Notes: a model not told the origin generated them from the letters alone. Positions 44,768-53,686 are shown, numbered from the stretch's first letter. The stretch: DNA of 64,000 nt from Nostoc sp. 'Peltigera membranacea cyanobiont' N6 (GCF_002949735.1 NZ_CP026681.1:5238001-5302000); one strand, 5' to 3'. Program-made: numbers and translations.

Positions 44768-45913
44768 ATGAAAACCTATGACTGGATCGTGGTTGGCGGT
44801 GGAATTGCGGGTGCTGCACTCGCTTATGAATTAGTCAAAACAGGTTTTGCTGTACTTTTGTTGGAGCAATACCAAACACCACAGAATGCAACTCGCTATA
44901 GTTATGGTGGGCTTGCTTATTGGTCGGGGAATACGCCACTAACTCGGCAATTGTGCGAAGATGCGATCGCGCGTTACCATATCCTATCTCAAGAGTTAGA
45001 CGCTGATATTCAGTTTCGGGAATTAGATTTATTACTTACTATTTCAGCCGCTAATGACCCAGAAGCAACGGCTGCATCATATAATGATTCTGCCATCCCA
45101 CCCCGTTTACTCAGTATCCAAGAAGCTTGTGAGTTGGAACCACTGCTAAATCGAGAGGCGATATCTGGTGCTTTAACTGTTAAACACGGTCATATTCACC
45201 CAGAAAAAACATCACTTGCTTACATCCAAGCTTTTCTGCGGGCTGGCGGTGAAATGCAGATTACCCAAGTTTTGCAAGTACTGCAAGATGGTGTAAAAAC
45301 CACAACTGCAACTTTCCACAGTGCGAACGTTGTCATCTGTGCAGGTGGACTCAGCCGCCAACTACTAAAATCTGCTGGTATTCCCGTCAAGCTGTATTTT
45401 ACCCACGCAGAAATCATTGAAACGCCACCTGTGGATGTGCAGTTACGCACCTTAGTTATGCCAGCGAATCAGGAACGTTTTCAACTAGAAGCTGAATCTA
45501 CTCAAGTTGATAATTTGTGGGATGAAGTAGGTAATGAGTTAGTAGCACCGATTTTAGATGCGGGTGCAATTCAGTTTCAAGATGGTAGTATCCGCATTGG
45601 TCAAATTAGCCGTGCGATCGCAGATCCTTATGCCAAGGTAAACTCGGAAGAAAGTGAAAAGTGGTTGCGAAAAAGTGTTGGTCAAGTTTTACCAGCTTTG
45701 GGAAATTTACCAGGAACTTGGCATAATTGCTTGGTGGCATTTAGTAGCGATCGCCAGCCGTTGATTGGTACTATCCCAGGATTTGACACCATTCATTTAT
45801 TCTGGGGATTTAGCACTCCTTTGGTGATTATACCACCTTTATCAAAGCGCTTTGCTAACTTTGCTTCTGGCAAGAAAGATGAAATTATTCTCCAGCTATC
45901 TCTTGATCATTGA
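44768..45913 (+). CDS. FAD-dependent oxidoreductase (DAO family)
   Basis: A 381-aa flavoenzyme of the D-amino-acid oxidase/glycine oxidase (DadA, ThiO-like) superfamily. The FAD-binding Rossmann motif is VVGGGIAGAALAYELVKTG (GxGxxG at residues 8-13) with LLEQ following. VKHGHIHPEKTSLAYIQAFL and the C-terminal GTIPGFDTIHLFWGF are typical family blocks. It probably oxidises an amino acid or imino acid with oxygen or quinone; the substrate is not readable from sequence. It precedes urtA by about 190 bp on the same strand but is likely separately transcribed, since the gap contains an NtcA-like site. Confidence 0.85.
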   Translation: MKTYDWIVVGGGIAGAALAYELVKTGFAVLLLEQYQTPQNATRYSYGGLAYWSGNTPLTRQLCEDAIARYHILSQELDADIQFRELDLLLTISAANDPEATAASYNDSAIPPRLLSIQEACELEPLLNREAISGALTVKHGHIHPEKTSLAYIQAFLRAGGEMQITQVLQVLQDGVKTTTATFHSANVVICAGGLSRQLLKSAGIPVKLYFTHAEIIETPPVDVQLRTLVMPANQERFQLEAESTQVDNLWDEVGNELVAPILDAGAIQFQDGSIRIGQISRAIADPYAKVNSEESEKWLRKSVGQVLPALGNLPGTWHNCLVAFSSDRQPLIGTIPGFDTIHLFWGFSTPLVIIPPLSKRFANFASGKKDEIILQLSLDH

Positions 45914-45990
45914 CAATAATTTCAGAAGACTGAGCTTAACAAAGATTAACATTGCAAAGTTATTTTTTTGTTACAAAAATCAGACATTTT

Positions 45991-46004
45991 GTATAAGCAG
46001 TAAC
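45991..46004 (+). promoter_or_regulatory. NtcA-like binding site upstream of urtA
   Basis: GTA-N8-AAC differs by one base from the NtcA consensus GTA-N8-TAC. It lies 103 bp upstream of the urtA start, in the region where an NtcA-activated promoter is expected for a nitrogen-source transporter. No clear -10 at the standard spacing could be fixed, so this is a candidate only. Confidence 0.35.
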
Positions 46005-46106
46005 TTTTTACTAGTAAACTATCGCACTATCATCACATTTTAAAGTTTGATATTGTCAGCTTTCTATTAAGTTAGTTGATTCATCAAGAGGAAAATTAAT
46101 CAAGAT

Positions 46107-47423
46107 ATGAGAAGACAATTTAACAGACGCAAGTTTTTAATCTACGGTTCTTTAACTTTTGGAAGCAGCTTTTTTATCAAAGCTTGCGCGAATAATTCCC
46201 CAACTGTTACAGAGAGTCCAGTCGCGTCTCCTGCTGCAACTCCTGCTGCGGCTACTTCTGGTAACACCATCAAAGTAGGTATTTTGCACTCTCTGAGTGG
46301 TACGATGGCTATTAGTGAAAAAAGCGTTGTCGATGCTGAAAAATTAGCAATCAAGGAAATTAACGCTGCTGGTGGTATCTTAGGTAAACAAATTGAAGCA
46401 GTTACCGAAGATGGTGCTTCTAACTGGGATACTTTTAGAGAAAAGGCAACTAAGCTAATAGATCAAGATAAAGTCGCTGTAGTTTTTGGTTGCTGGACTT
46501 CTGCTAGCCGTAAAAATGTGAAGCCAGTATTCGAGAGCAAAAATCACATGCTCTGGTATCCCGTGCAATATGAAGGACAAGAGTGTTCTAAAAATATTTT
46601 CTACACTGGTGCAGCACCAAATCAGCAAATTGAGCCATCTGTTGATTGGTTATTGAAAAATAAAGGTAAAGAATTCTTTTTAGTTGGCTCTGACTATGTT
46701 TTTCCTCGCACTGCTAACACAATTATTAAAGCCCAATTAGAAGCGTTGGGCGGGAAAACAGTTGGTGAGGATTATTTACCTCTAGGCAACACAGAAGTTA
46801 CACCTATCATTACGAAAATAAAACAAAATTTGCCTAATGGTGGCGTGATTTACAACACCCTAAATGGTGATAGCAATGTTGCTTTCTTCAAACAATTAAA
46901 AGGGGCTGGATTGACACCAGATAAATATCCCTCTATGTCTGTAAGTATTGCTGAAGAAGAAGTCAAAGCCATCGGTGTAGAGTATCTCAAAGGTCATTAT
47001 GCTGCTTGGAACTATTTCCAAACAGTAGACACACCTGCTAATAAGAAGTTTGTTGCAGCTTTCAAGAAAGAGTATGGTGAAAATCGGGTAACAAATGACC
47101 CAATGGAAGCAGCATACATCGCCGTTTATTTGTGGAAGCAAGCAGTAGAAAAAGCTGGGACTACAGACATAGCGAAAGTCAGTGCTGCGGCTTATGGTCA
47201 AACTCTAGATGCACCTGAAGGTAAAGTGACAATGGGTGCTAATCATCACATCTCTAAAATTGTGCGGATTGGTCAAGTTAGACAAGATGGTTTATTTGAT
47301 ATTGTCTATGCTACTCCTGCACCAGTTGAGCCAGTTCCTTGGAATCAATTTGTGAAAGAGACTAAAGGATTTGCTTGTGATTGGAGTGACCCTGCGAAGG
47401 GTGGTAAGTACAAGAAAATCTAA
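46107..47423 (+). CDS. urtA: Urea ABC transporter substrate-binding lipoprotein
   Basis: A 438-aa periplasmic binding protein for urea. The N-terminus has a twin-arginine-like RRKFLIYGSLTFGSSFFIKA followed by Cys27, a lipobox, so it is membrane-tethered. A Pro/Ala/Thr-rich linker is followed by a type I periplasmic-binding fold (VGILHSLSGTMAISEKSVVD, AVVFGCWTSASRKNVKPVFE). The urea-specific family block LWYPVQYEGQECSKNIFYTG is present. It is first in the urtABCDE operon. The gap to urtB contains a MITE. Confidence 0.95.
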   Translation: MRRQFNRRKFLIYGSLTFGSSFFIKACANNSPTVTESPVASPAATPAAATSGNTIKVGILHSLSGTMAISEKSVVDAEKLAIKEINAAGGILGKQIEAVTEDGASNWDTFREKATKLIDQDKVAVVFGCWTSASRKNVKPVFESKNHMLWYPVQYEGQECSKNIFYTGAAPNQQIEPSVDWLLKNKGKEFFLVGSDYVFPRTANTIIKAQLEALGGKTVGEDYLPLGNTEVTPIITKIKQNLPNGGVIYNTLNGDSNVAFFKQLKGAGLTPDKYPSMSVSIAEEEVKAIGVEYLKGHYAAWNYFQTVDTPANKKFVAAFKKEYGENRVTNDPMEAAYIAVYLWKQAVEKAGTTDIAKVSAAAYGQTLDAPEGKVTMGANHHISKIVRIGQVRQDGLFDIVYATPAPVEPVPWNQFVKETKGFACDWSDPAKGGKYKKI

Positions 47424-47461
47424 ATAATTCGTAATTAACGATTACGAACTATCAGAAATAA

Positions 47462-47576
47462 GTAGGGTGTGTTACGGCTTTAGCCTAACGCACCATCTTA
47501 GATAACGGTACGTTAGGAGGTCATATCATGTTTTTTGTTAGAAATAATATAGAAATGCACGCCTAACATATCCTAC
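47462..47576. mobile_element. GTAGGGTGTGTTA MITE inside the urt operon
   Basis: The left end is gtagggtgtgtta, identical to the copies at 31336 and 31488. The right end is a decayed complement (taacatatcctac). An internal cctaacgcacc hairpin is present. It sits between urtA and urtB, 38 bp after the urtA stop. Confidence 0.65.
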
Positions 47577-47617
47577 GTTAATTATAAAAACGAGAAACTG
47601 ATAGATAGGGGAAATAA

Positions 47618-48778
47618 GTGTTAGCAGGATTCTTAGAAGCTGTATTTAATGGCATTAGTATTGGTGCTGTATTATTGATTGCCGCGTTGGGACTAGCCAT
47701 TATATTTGGATTGATGGGTGTCATCAATATGGCACATGGCGAGTTGATGATGTTTGGGGCTTATACAACATTTGTTGTGCAAAATGTCTGTAAGCAATTG
47801 GGTGGGGTGTGGTTTGAAGTCTATATATTTTTGGCTTTGATTATTGCTTTTATTTTCACGGCTGCTGTGGGATTAATTCTAGAAAGAGGCGTGATTCGTT
47901 ATCTCTATGGACGACCATTAGAAACTCTCTTAGCAACTTGGGGAGTAAGTTTGATTTTTCAGCAGTTTGTTCGCAGCGTAAATTGGGTCTTGATAATTGG
48001 CATAACTATATTTTCTCTGTTATTTTTTGGAGGTTTATGGATTTTAAATTCCCGCACAGATTTGGGAAGGGTTCGTAACTGGATTGTGACGGTGATATTT
48101 TTATTATCGCTGGGTGTGACAATCACAACGGGCAATTTATTAAGCAAAACTTATCAGCTAGCAGTAACTCAACCTTGGTTTGGCGCTCAAAATGTGGATG
48201 TAACAGCACCTACTTGGTTACAAGCGGGGATATCTTTAGGTGGTGTGCAATTGCCCTTTGCTAGGTTATTTATTATCGCTTTAACGATAATCTGTGTAGC
48301 AGGAATTTATTTATTTTTACAACGTTCTAGCTGGGGTTTAAGAATTCGGGCTGTGACACAAAACCGGAGTATGAGTGCTTGTTTGGGTATCCCAACTCAA
48401 AAGGTTGATGCGATTACTTTTGCATTGGGTTCTGGTTTAGCTGGTGTGGCTGGATGTGCGATTAGTTTACTCGGTTCGGTGGGGCCGAATACGGGACAAA
48501 ACTATATTATTGATACTTTTATGGTTGTTGTCGTTGGAGGTGTGGGTAATTTAGCCGGGACGATTTTGGCTGCTTTGGGTATTGGTACGGCTAATTTTTT
48601 AATCGGTTCTGGGACTCTGGCTTTGTTGTTTACTCCTGTGAAGCCTTTGGCTGATTTGTTTACTTTTTTTGCGACGACGAGTATGGCTAAGGTGATGGTG
48701 TTTGCGCTGATTATTGTGTTTTTACAGTTGAAGCCTGGGGGAATTTTTCCGCAGAAGGGACGTACTGTTGATGTTTAA
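47618..48778 (+). CDS. urtB: Urea ABC transporter permease UrtB
   Basis: A 386-aa branched-chain amino acid/urea-type (LivH-like) permease with eight or more membrane helices. Family features are FNGISIGAVLLIAALGLAII, MGVINMAHGELMMFGAY, and the permease signature GLAGVAGCAISLLGSVGPNTG near the C-terminus, with GGVGNLAGT following. The UrtB-specific insertion of an extra helix in the middle (WILNSRTDLGRVRNWIV) is present. The start is GTG 47618. The gene is followed 30 bp later by urtC across a gccaagacgccaaggacg dispersed repeat. Confidence 0.95.
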   Translation: MLAGFLEAVFNGISIGAVLLIAALGLAIIFGLMGVINMAHGELMMFGAYTTFVVQNVCKQLGGVWFEVYIFLALIIAFIFTAAVGLILERGVIRYLYGRPLETLLATWGVSLIFQQFVRSVNWVLIIGITIFSLLFFGGLWILNSRTDLGRVRNWIVTVIFLLSLGVTITTGNLLSKTYQLAVTQPWFGAQNVDVTAPTWLQAGISLGGVQLPFARLFIIALTIICVAGIYLFLQRSSWGLRIRAVTQNRSMSACLGIPTQKVDAITFALGSGLAGVAGCAISLLGSVGPNTGQNYIIDTFMVVVVGGVGNLAGTILAALGIGTANFLIGSGTLALLFTPVKPLADLFTFFATTSMAKVMVFALIIVFLQLKPGGIFPQKGRTVDV

Positions 48779-48808
48779 ACGAACCGCCAAGACGCCAAGG
48801 ACGCAGAG

Positions 48809-49930
48809 ATGAGAAAGAAGGGAGGAAGGTTAATTTTAATTGAGGTGGGGGTGGTGGTTGCGATCGCACTTTTCCTTATAATTATTATGCCAATGGTGCT
48901 GTCGGAGTTTCGCCTGAATTTGTTGGGGCGATTTTTGTCGCTGGCGATCGTGGCTTTGGGTATCGATTTGATTTGGGGGTATACTGGTTTATTGAGTTTG
49001 GGACATGGTATTTTCTTTGGTTTGGGTGGATATGCGATCGCAATGTACCTAAAACTGCAAGTCCCGACTGGAGAATTGCCTGATTTCATGGGGCTTTATG
49101 GGGTTACGGAACTTCCCGCATTTTGGCAACCTTTTTATTCGTTTCCTTTGACAATAGCTGCTGTGGTACTAATTCCAGGGTTATTGGCGGGATTGTTAGG
49201 ATATTTGGTTTTCCGAAATCGCCTCAAGGGAGTTTATTTTTCTATCTTGACTCAGGCGGGAACTATTGTATTTTTCAACTTCTTTAACGGTCAACAACAA
49301 TTTTTCAACGGTACGAACGGACTAATAGATTTTACAACTTTGTTTGGGGCAACGGTCAGCGATGCCAAAACACAGTTTGTTTTCTACACGCTGACGGTAG
49401 TGTTTCTCGCAATCACCTACGGTATTTGTCGCTGGTTGACAACTGGACGTTTTGGCAGATTGTTGATAGCGATTCGTGATGATGAAAGTCGGGTAAGATT
49501 TTCTGGCTATGACCCTACAGATTTTAAGGTGTTGGTGTTTGCAGTTTCAGGTGCGATCGCAGGTATAGCAGGAGCATTTTACACCATTCAGAGTGGTTCT
49601 GTATCACCCAGAGCAATGGATATTGCCTTTTCCATTGAAATGGTGATTTGGGTCGCTGTAGGGGGACGCGCTACTTTAATTGGCGCAATTGTCGGAACTT
49701 TATTAGTAAATTATGCCCGCACTTTTTTAAGTGAACAATTTGCTGAAATCTGGCTATTTTTCCAAGGCGCACTATTTTTGATAGTTGTTACAGTCCTTCC
49801 TGACGGCATAGTGGGATGGTTGCGTAGCCAGAATATTTCTCTTTTCAACCGCCGTCAAGAAATTTCTACATATCCCACCTTGGAAGAAGACCCTGAAGTG
49901 CAACATGAACGCGAAAATATTGGAAACTGA
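48809..49930 (+). CDS. urtC: Urea ABC transporter permease UrtC
   Basis: A 373-aa LivM-like permease. It shows LVIALGIDLIWGYTGLLSLG-type sequence (here VALGIDLIWGYTGLLSLGHG) and the GIFFGLGGYAIAMYLKL helix, with the conserved EAA-like permease region DDESRVRFSGYDPTDFKVLV. The last helix is rich in aromatic residues. It overlaps urtD by 26 bp, a tight translational coupling. The first residues (MRKKGGR) come from just after a dispersed repeat, so the exact start is less certain than the rest. Confidence 0.94.
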   Translation: MRKKGGRLILIEVGVVVAIALFLIIIMPMVLSEFRLNLLGRFLSLAIVALGIDLIWGYTGLLSLGHGIFFGLGGYAIAMYLKLQVPTGELPDFMGLYGVTELPAFWQPFYSFPLTIAAVVLIPGLLAGLLGYLVFRNRLKGVYFSILTQAGTIVFFNFFNGQQQFFNGTNGLIDFTTLFGATVSDAKTQFVFYTLTVVFLAITYGICRWLTTGRFGRLLIAIRDDESRVRFSGYDPTDFKVLVFAVSGAIAGIAGAFYTIQSGSVSPRAMDIAFSIEMVIWVAVGGRATLIGAIVGTLLVNYARTFLSEQFAEIWLFFQGALFLIVVTVLPDGIVGWLRSQNISLFNRRQEISTYPTLEEDPEVQHERENIGN

Positions 49931-50651
49931 AAACGTAACTGTTAGTTTCGACGGTTTTAAGGCGTTAAACCAGCTTAACTTTAGTATGGATGTGGGTGAA
50001 TTACGGGTGGTAATTGGCCCCAATGGTGCGGGAAAAACAACGTTTCTGGATGTAATTACGGGGAAAGTTCAGCCAACCGTGGGGCGAGTTTTATTCAAAG
50101 GAAGAAACCTGCGTTCTTTACCTGAATATAAAATTGCCCGATTGGGAATTGGGCGCAAGTTTCAAACACCCCGAATTTACTTAAACTTAACGCCCCGTGA
50201 AAATCTAGAAATTACTAGTAACAAGAAGAAAAATGTCTTTTCTACTTTGTTTGAACGTTCTAACGCTGCTGAAAAGAATAATATTAAAGGATTGTTAGAA
50301 ACTATCGGTTTAACTCCGAAAGCTGATATTAGAGCAGGTTTACTTTCTCACGGCGAAAAGCAGCGTTTAGAAATTGGGATGTTAGTAGCACAATCACCTG
50401 ATTTATTACTCGTTGATGAACCAGCTGCGGGCTTAACAGATGAAGAAACTTATAACATTGGCGAACTGCTTTTAGCACTAGCGCAAAGCCATTCTATTTT
50501 AGTTATTGAACACGATATGGAATTTGTACGTCAAATTGCTAATAAAGTAACAGTGTTACATGAAGGTTCGGTGCTGTGTGAAGGAAATTTTGAGGAAGTG
50601 CAAAATGACTCTCGTGTGATTGAAGTATATCTAGGAAAACAGGAAGAATAA
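49905..50651 (+). CDS. urtD: Urea ABC transporter ATP-binding protein UrtD
   Basis: A 248-aa LivG-like ABC ATPase. Walker A is IGPNGAGKTTFLDVITG, the LivG-like block IGRKFQTPRIYLNLTPREN follows, the signature region is LLSHGEKQRLEIGMLVAQ and Walker B LLLVDEPAAGLTD, with the H-loop in LVIEHDMEFV. The signature is SHGEKQ, the usual LivG-type variant. It overlaps the end of urtC. In a normal urt operon urtE would follow directly; here about 760 bp of foreign sequence intervene. Confidence 0.95.
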   Translation: MNAKILETENVTVSFDGFKALNQLNFSMDVGELRVVIGPNGAGKTTFLDVITGKVQPTVGRVLFKGRNLRSLPEYKIARLGIGRKFQTPRIYLNLTPRENLEITSNKKKNVFSTLFERSNAAEKNNIKGLLETIGLTPKADIRAGLLSHGEKQRLEIGMLVAQSPDLLLVDEPAAGLTDEETYNIGELLLALAQSHSILVIEHDMEFVRQIANKVTVLHEGSVLCEGNFEEVQNDSRVIEVYLGKQEE

Positions 50652-50794
50652 AAATCTTCCCAGATTGCTATTTTCCTGACTTTCTGGTGGCATCTCGACT
50701 AGTTCTCCATCCACCAACTCATAGCGCGTGTGTCTGTACCATCGTCATAGGTAAGATACTCTTCAAAGGTCAGCAGTTTTTGGGTTTTCGTCAT
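50652..50794 (-). pseudogene. Uma2 (DUF820) family endonuclease remnant
   Basis: On the minus strand from ATG 50794 the sequence reads TKTQKLLTFEEYLTYDDGTD, the canonical Uma2/DUF820 N-terminus. A small frameshift follows near 50735, and in the shifted frame RYELVDGELVEMPPES continues the family pattern. The gene then ends abruptly at the urtD 3' end. Uma2 proteins are PD-(D/E)XK-like and very common in filamentous cyanobacteria. This copy is frameshifted and lacks its nuclease core. Confidence 0.75.
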
Positions 50795-50873
50795 TTGCTT
50801 TACCTTCTTACCTTAGACAGACTATCACATACTGTAGATATACTATAGTCACAAGCTTAGTGTATGAGGAAAT

Positions 50874-51080
50874 ATGAGGTTCAATGTAACGGTTGATCGT
50901 GATGAAGATGGTGCATGGATTGTAGAGTGCCCCAGTATTCCGGGTTGTGTGAGTCAAGGTCAGACTAAGAAAGAAGCACTAGAAAATATCAAAGATGCAA
51001 TAGCTGCTTGTCTACAAGTTCGTGCCGAGCGCGGTTTGCCACTTACCATAGAGACTCACCAAGTAGAGGTTGTGGCTTAG
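50874..51080 (+). CDS. hicB: HicB-type antitoxin
   Basis: A 68-aa short HicB (UPF0150-like) protein: MRFNVTVDRDEDGAWIVECP, then SIPGCVSQGQTKKEALENIK and the DAIAACLQVRAERGLP helix. It has the partial RNase H-like fold that binds and neutralises HicA. It lacks the C-terminal DNA-binding extension found in long HicB proteins. It is directly upstream of the toxin gene (2 bp between stop and start). The reversed hicB-hicA order is common in cyanobacteria. The pair lies between urtD and urtE. Confidence 0.88.
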   Translation: MRFNVTVDRDEDGAWIVECPSIPGCVSQGQTKKEALENIKDAIAACLQVRAERGLPLTIETHQVEVVA

Positions 51081-51082
51081 TT

Positions 51083-51307
51083 ATGTCCTCTGCTATTCCT
51101 GTTCTTAACGGACGTGAAGTTGTTCGTGTGTTTGAGTCATTTGGTTGGGAAGTTGCACGCCAAAGTGGAAGCCATATAATTCTGGTTAAAGAAGGAGAGT
51201 TAGCCACACTATCTGTTCCTGAGCATCGTGAAGTAGCGAAAGGAACATTGCGAAGTTTGATTCGCACTGCGGGGCTGACAGTGAGCGAGTTTGTTTCTGC
51301 AATTTGA
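51083..51307 (+). CDS. hicA: HicA-type mRNA interferase toxin
   Basis: A 74-aa HicA toxin with a double-stranded-RNA-binding-like fold that cleaves mRNA. LNGREVVRVFESFGWEVARQ is the first helix region, with the catalytic His in GSHIILVK and the C-terminal VPEHREVAKGTLRSLIRTAG block. All expected features are intact, so the toxin is probably active and restrained by HicB. The start is ATG 51083, immediately after the hicB stop. A longer in-frame start inside hicB is unlikely. Confidence 0.9.
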   Translation: MSSAIPVLNGREVVRVFESFGWEVARQSGSHIILVKEGELATLSVPEHREVAKGTLRSLIRTAGLTVSEFVSAI

Positions 51308-51409
51308 GTGGATTATGACTTTATCATATTGAGGTTATTGGACAAAAGCATAACAAATAAATTTTTCTTTTTGCCTCTGCGTTAAATTTTAATATCTACG
51401 TAATCTATA

Positions 51410-52108
51410 ATGCTAAAAATCTCTAACCTTGATGTTTACTACGGCGAAAGCCATATACTCCGCAATGTAGATTTAAGCGTACCATCCGGGCAAATGATAT
51501 GCCTGATTGGACGCAATGGGGTAGGAAAATCTACATTACTCAAAACAATTATGGGTTTACTCAAACCCCGTAGCGGTACAATTAACTTAGCTGGAGAATT
51601 AATCAATTCCAAATCTCCCGACCAAAGGGCGAAATTAGGGATTGGTTATGTTCCACAAGGGCGAGAAATTATTCCCCGTTTGACAGTCAAAGAAAATCTG
51701 CTGCTGGGGTTGGAAGCTAGACGCAAACCAGTAAAAAAAGTAGAAATTCCAGAGGAAGTTTTTAGCTTATTCCCGGTGTTAAAAACCATGCTTTCGCGGA
51801 TGGGTGGTGATTTGAGTGGGGGACAGCAGCAACAATTAGCGATCGCACGTGCTTTAATGGGAGAACCTCAATTACTCATCTTAGATGAACCCACTGAAGG
51901 TATTCAACCCTCCATCATCCTCGAAATTGAAGCCGCAGTCCGTCGCATTGTCGAAACCACAGGTATTTCGGTTTTATTGGTAGAGCAACATTTGCACTTT
52001 GTCCGTCAGGCTGATTACTATTACGCCATGCAAAAAGGCGGTATTGTCGCCTCCGGTTCCACATCTGAACTCAGCCAAGATGTGATTCAACGCTTCTTAG
52101 CTGTTTAA
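51410..52108 (+). CDS. urtE: Urea ABC transporter ATP-binding protein UrtE
   Basis: A 232-aa LivF-like ABC ATPase. Walker A is LIGRNGVGKSTLLKTIMG, the signature GGDLSGGQQQQLAIARAL, Walker B LLILDEPTEGIQPS and H-loop LLVEQHLHFV. IGYVPQGREIIPRLTVKENL is the family Q-loop region. The EGIQPS sequence after Walker B is the usual UrtE form. It is the last gene of urtABCDE but is separated from urtD by a Uma2 remnant and hicBA, so it may need its own promoter or long read-through. Its 3' end overlaps a convergent gene by 38 bp. Confidence 0.94.
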   Translation: MLKISNLDVYYGESHILRNVDLSVPSGQMICLIGRNGVGKSTLLKTIMGLLKPRSGTINLAGELINSKSPDQRAKLGIGYVPQGREIIPRLTVKENLLLGLEARRKPVKKVEIPEEVFSLFPVLKTMLSRMGGDLSGGQQQQLAIARALMGEPQLLILDEPTEGIQPSIILEIEAAVRRIVETTGISVLLVEQHLHFVRQADYYYAMQKGGIVASGSTSELSQDVIQRFLAV

Positions 52109-52799
52109 TTTGGGAGATTTCTATATCAATAGTATCGGAAGCAATCAAATCTGCGGCTTCTTGTAAAAGCTCATTTTGTTCCTTTTGTATTGCTTCCAAG
52201 CGACTAGAAATTTCTGCTAATCGTTGTTGTTTATTTGGTTGAAACTTTTCCGGTGGTAAAGCTGGTAAAATATCAGTTGTTTTAGTAGCCGTAATTTGTT
52301 GAACAGCAAAACCACCAACTTTAGTTAAAGATAAAAAACCAACTTTAATCAAAGCCTGAAGCAATTTCAACGGGACTTGGAGTATTGACCAACTAGCTGT
52401 TTCAATTAAGCGGACAATTGCTCTGATGATGCTCCAAAGTAGAGCAAGTGCAAACAGCAGAATTATTACACTAATAATTGGATGATTAGCTCCCCAACCT
52501 AGTATTTGAACTAACCGAAAAAATATTGGGTGTTGTGTCAGCCAATCACTTACAGAAGATGTCATTGCATCTTTAACTGCGCCCGATGTTGTAGTTTTAA
52601 ATTTCTCAGCAGTTTGCCAAGTTTGCTCTAAATTTGTTGTAACTGTATCAGTTGTTGTAGTTGCTGTTGTCTTCAAAGACTCTCCAACTTGCTGTGCTGA
52701 GTTACTTAAATAGTTAACGCTTCCACCTACAAAATCTTTCACATTTTGCAAGCGTTGTAAAACTCCATTAGGCAAATGTATGTCTATTTGGGATTCCAT
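52071..52799 (-). CDS. Membrane protein of unknown function
   Basis: A 242-aa protein I do not recognise. The N-terminal 80 residues are Thr/Ser-rich and helical, like a phasin or apolipoprotein-like amphipathic region (GESLKTTATTTTDTVTTNLE). Two or three hydrophobic helices follow (PIISVIILLFALALLWSII, then SWSILQVPLKLLQALI). The C-terminus is a charged coiled coil (LAEISSRLEAIQKEQNELLQ). Possibly a membrane-shaping or scaffold protein. Its stop lies inside the urtE coding region, a convergent overlap of 38 bp. Confidence 0.65.
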   Translation of the reverse strand: MESQIDIHLPNGVLQRLQNVKDFVGGSVNYLSNSAQQVGESLKTTATTTTDTVTTNLEQTWQTAEKFKTTTSGAVKDAMTSSVSDWLTQHPIFFRLVQILGWGANHPIISVIILLFALALLWSIIRAIVRLIETASWSILQVPLKLLQALIKVGFLSLTKVGGFAVQQITATKTTDILPALPPEKFQPNKQQRLAEISSRLEAIQKEQNELLQEAADLIASDTIDIEISQIKQLRSVESHLG

Positions 52800-52903
52800 A
52801 AAATGTTATAAATCCAAATCACCTTGACTTGCAAGTTGCAATTGTTCTTTACTAGGTTTTTTGAGTACTTCTGGATGAGAATTTGATTACTTTTCATATT
52901 TCT

Positions 52904-53686
52904 CTAACTCGAAGCACTAGTATAAAACCGTAATGCAAACCGCCAAAACCAAGTAGAAGCAAAAAACAATGCTACTGCTAATATAGCCGCACCTATTAAC
53001 CAGCTAATTTCACTCCGACCCAGTAATGCTTGGGCTGGTACTGTAGTTAAAAAGGCTACTGGCATCACAAAAGTGAAGAAAAAGCGGTAAGCAGTGGGAT
53101 ATGCAGCAATAGGATACCGTCCAGCTTCAAGCAAACCACGCAGTACTTCGGTAGTATTGTATACTTTTACGAACCAAATACTCATAGATCCCAGCATATA
53201 CCACAGACTGTATAAAATCACGAAGCTGAATAATAACGGCAGCATCCCAAGTAGATAGCCGTTTATCCCCACACCGAGGCGTTTACCTGCATAGCCAATA
53301 ATAATACAACCAAAAACTAGATCCGGCAGTCCCCAAGGTGAAAGGGTATGAGTGGAAAGCCAAAATTGACTGGGGATAGGCTTTAATAATATAAAGTCCA
53401 AAGTGCCTTCCTGGACATGGCGGACAATGCGATTTAAGTTCGACGCTAAAAAAGTAGCAGAAAATCCTTGTAGTAAGGTAAAAATTCCTAAAACTACTAA
53501 AGCTGCTTCCCATGACCAGCCACTAAAAGTATAGCCAGTACGGTAAAACAAGAATAGTCCAAAGAGGCTACCCGCAAGATTTCCCAAGCTGGTGAGGGTA
53601 GCGATGAAAAAGTTAACACGATATTCTAACTCAGCAGCGATCGCAGCACCCCAAAATAATCTTAGTACTTTCAAATATCTTCCCAT
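52904..53686 (-). CDS. ABC-2 type transporter permease
   Basis: A 260-aa membrane protein with six helices, matching the DUF990/ABC2_membrane_6 permeases. YLKVLRLFWGAAIAAELEYR begins it, and VQEGTLDFILLKPIPSQFWL is the conserved cytoplasmic loop, as in cyanobacterial ABC-2 permeases that work in pairs with an ATPase. No ATPase gene is adjacent, so its partner lies elsewhere. I start at ATG 53686; the ATG at 53704 would add six residues. The cargo is unknown. Relatives are involved in export of lipids or antibiotics. Confidence 0.82.
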   Translation of the reverse strand: MGRYLKVLRLFWGAAIAAELEYRVNFFIATLTSLGNLAGSLFGLFLFYRTGYTFSGWSWEAALVVLGIFTLLQGFSATFLASNLNRIVRHVQEGTLDFILLKPIPSQFWLSTHTLSPWGLPDLVFGCIIIGYAGKRLGVGINGYLLGMLPLLFSFVILYSLWYMLGSMSIWFVKVYNTTEVLRGLLEAGRYPIAAYPTAYRFFFTFVMPVAFLTTVPAQALLGRSEISWLIGAAILAVALFFASTWFWRFALRFYTSASS

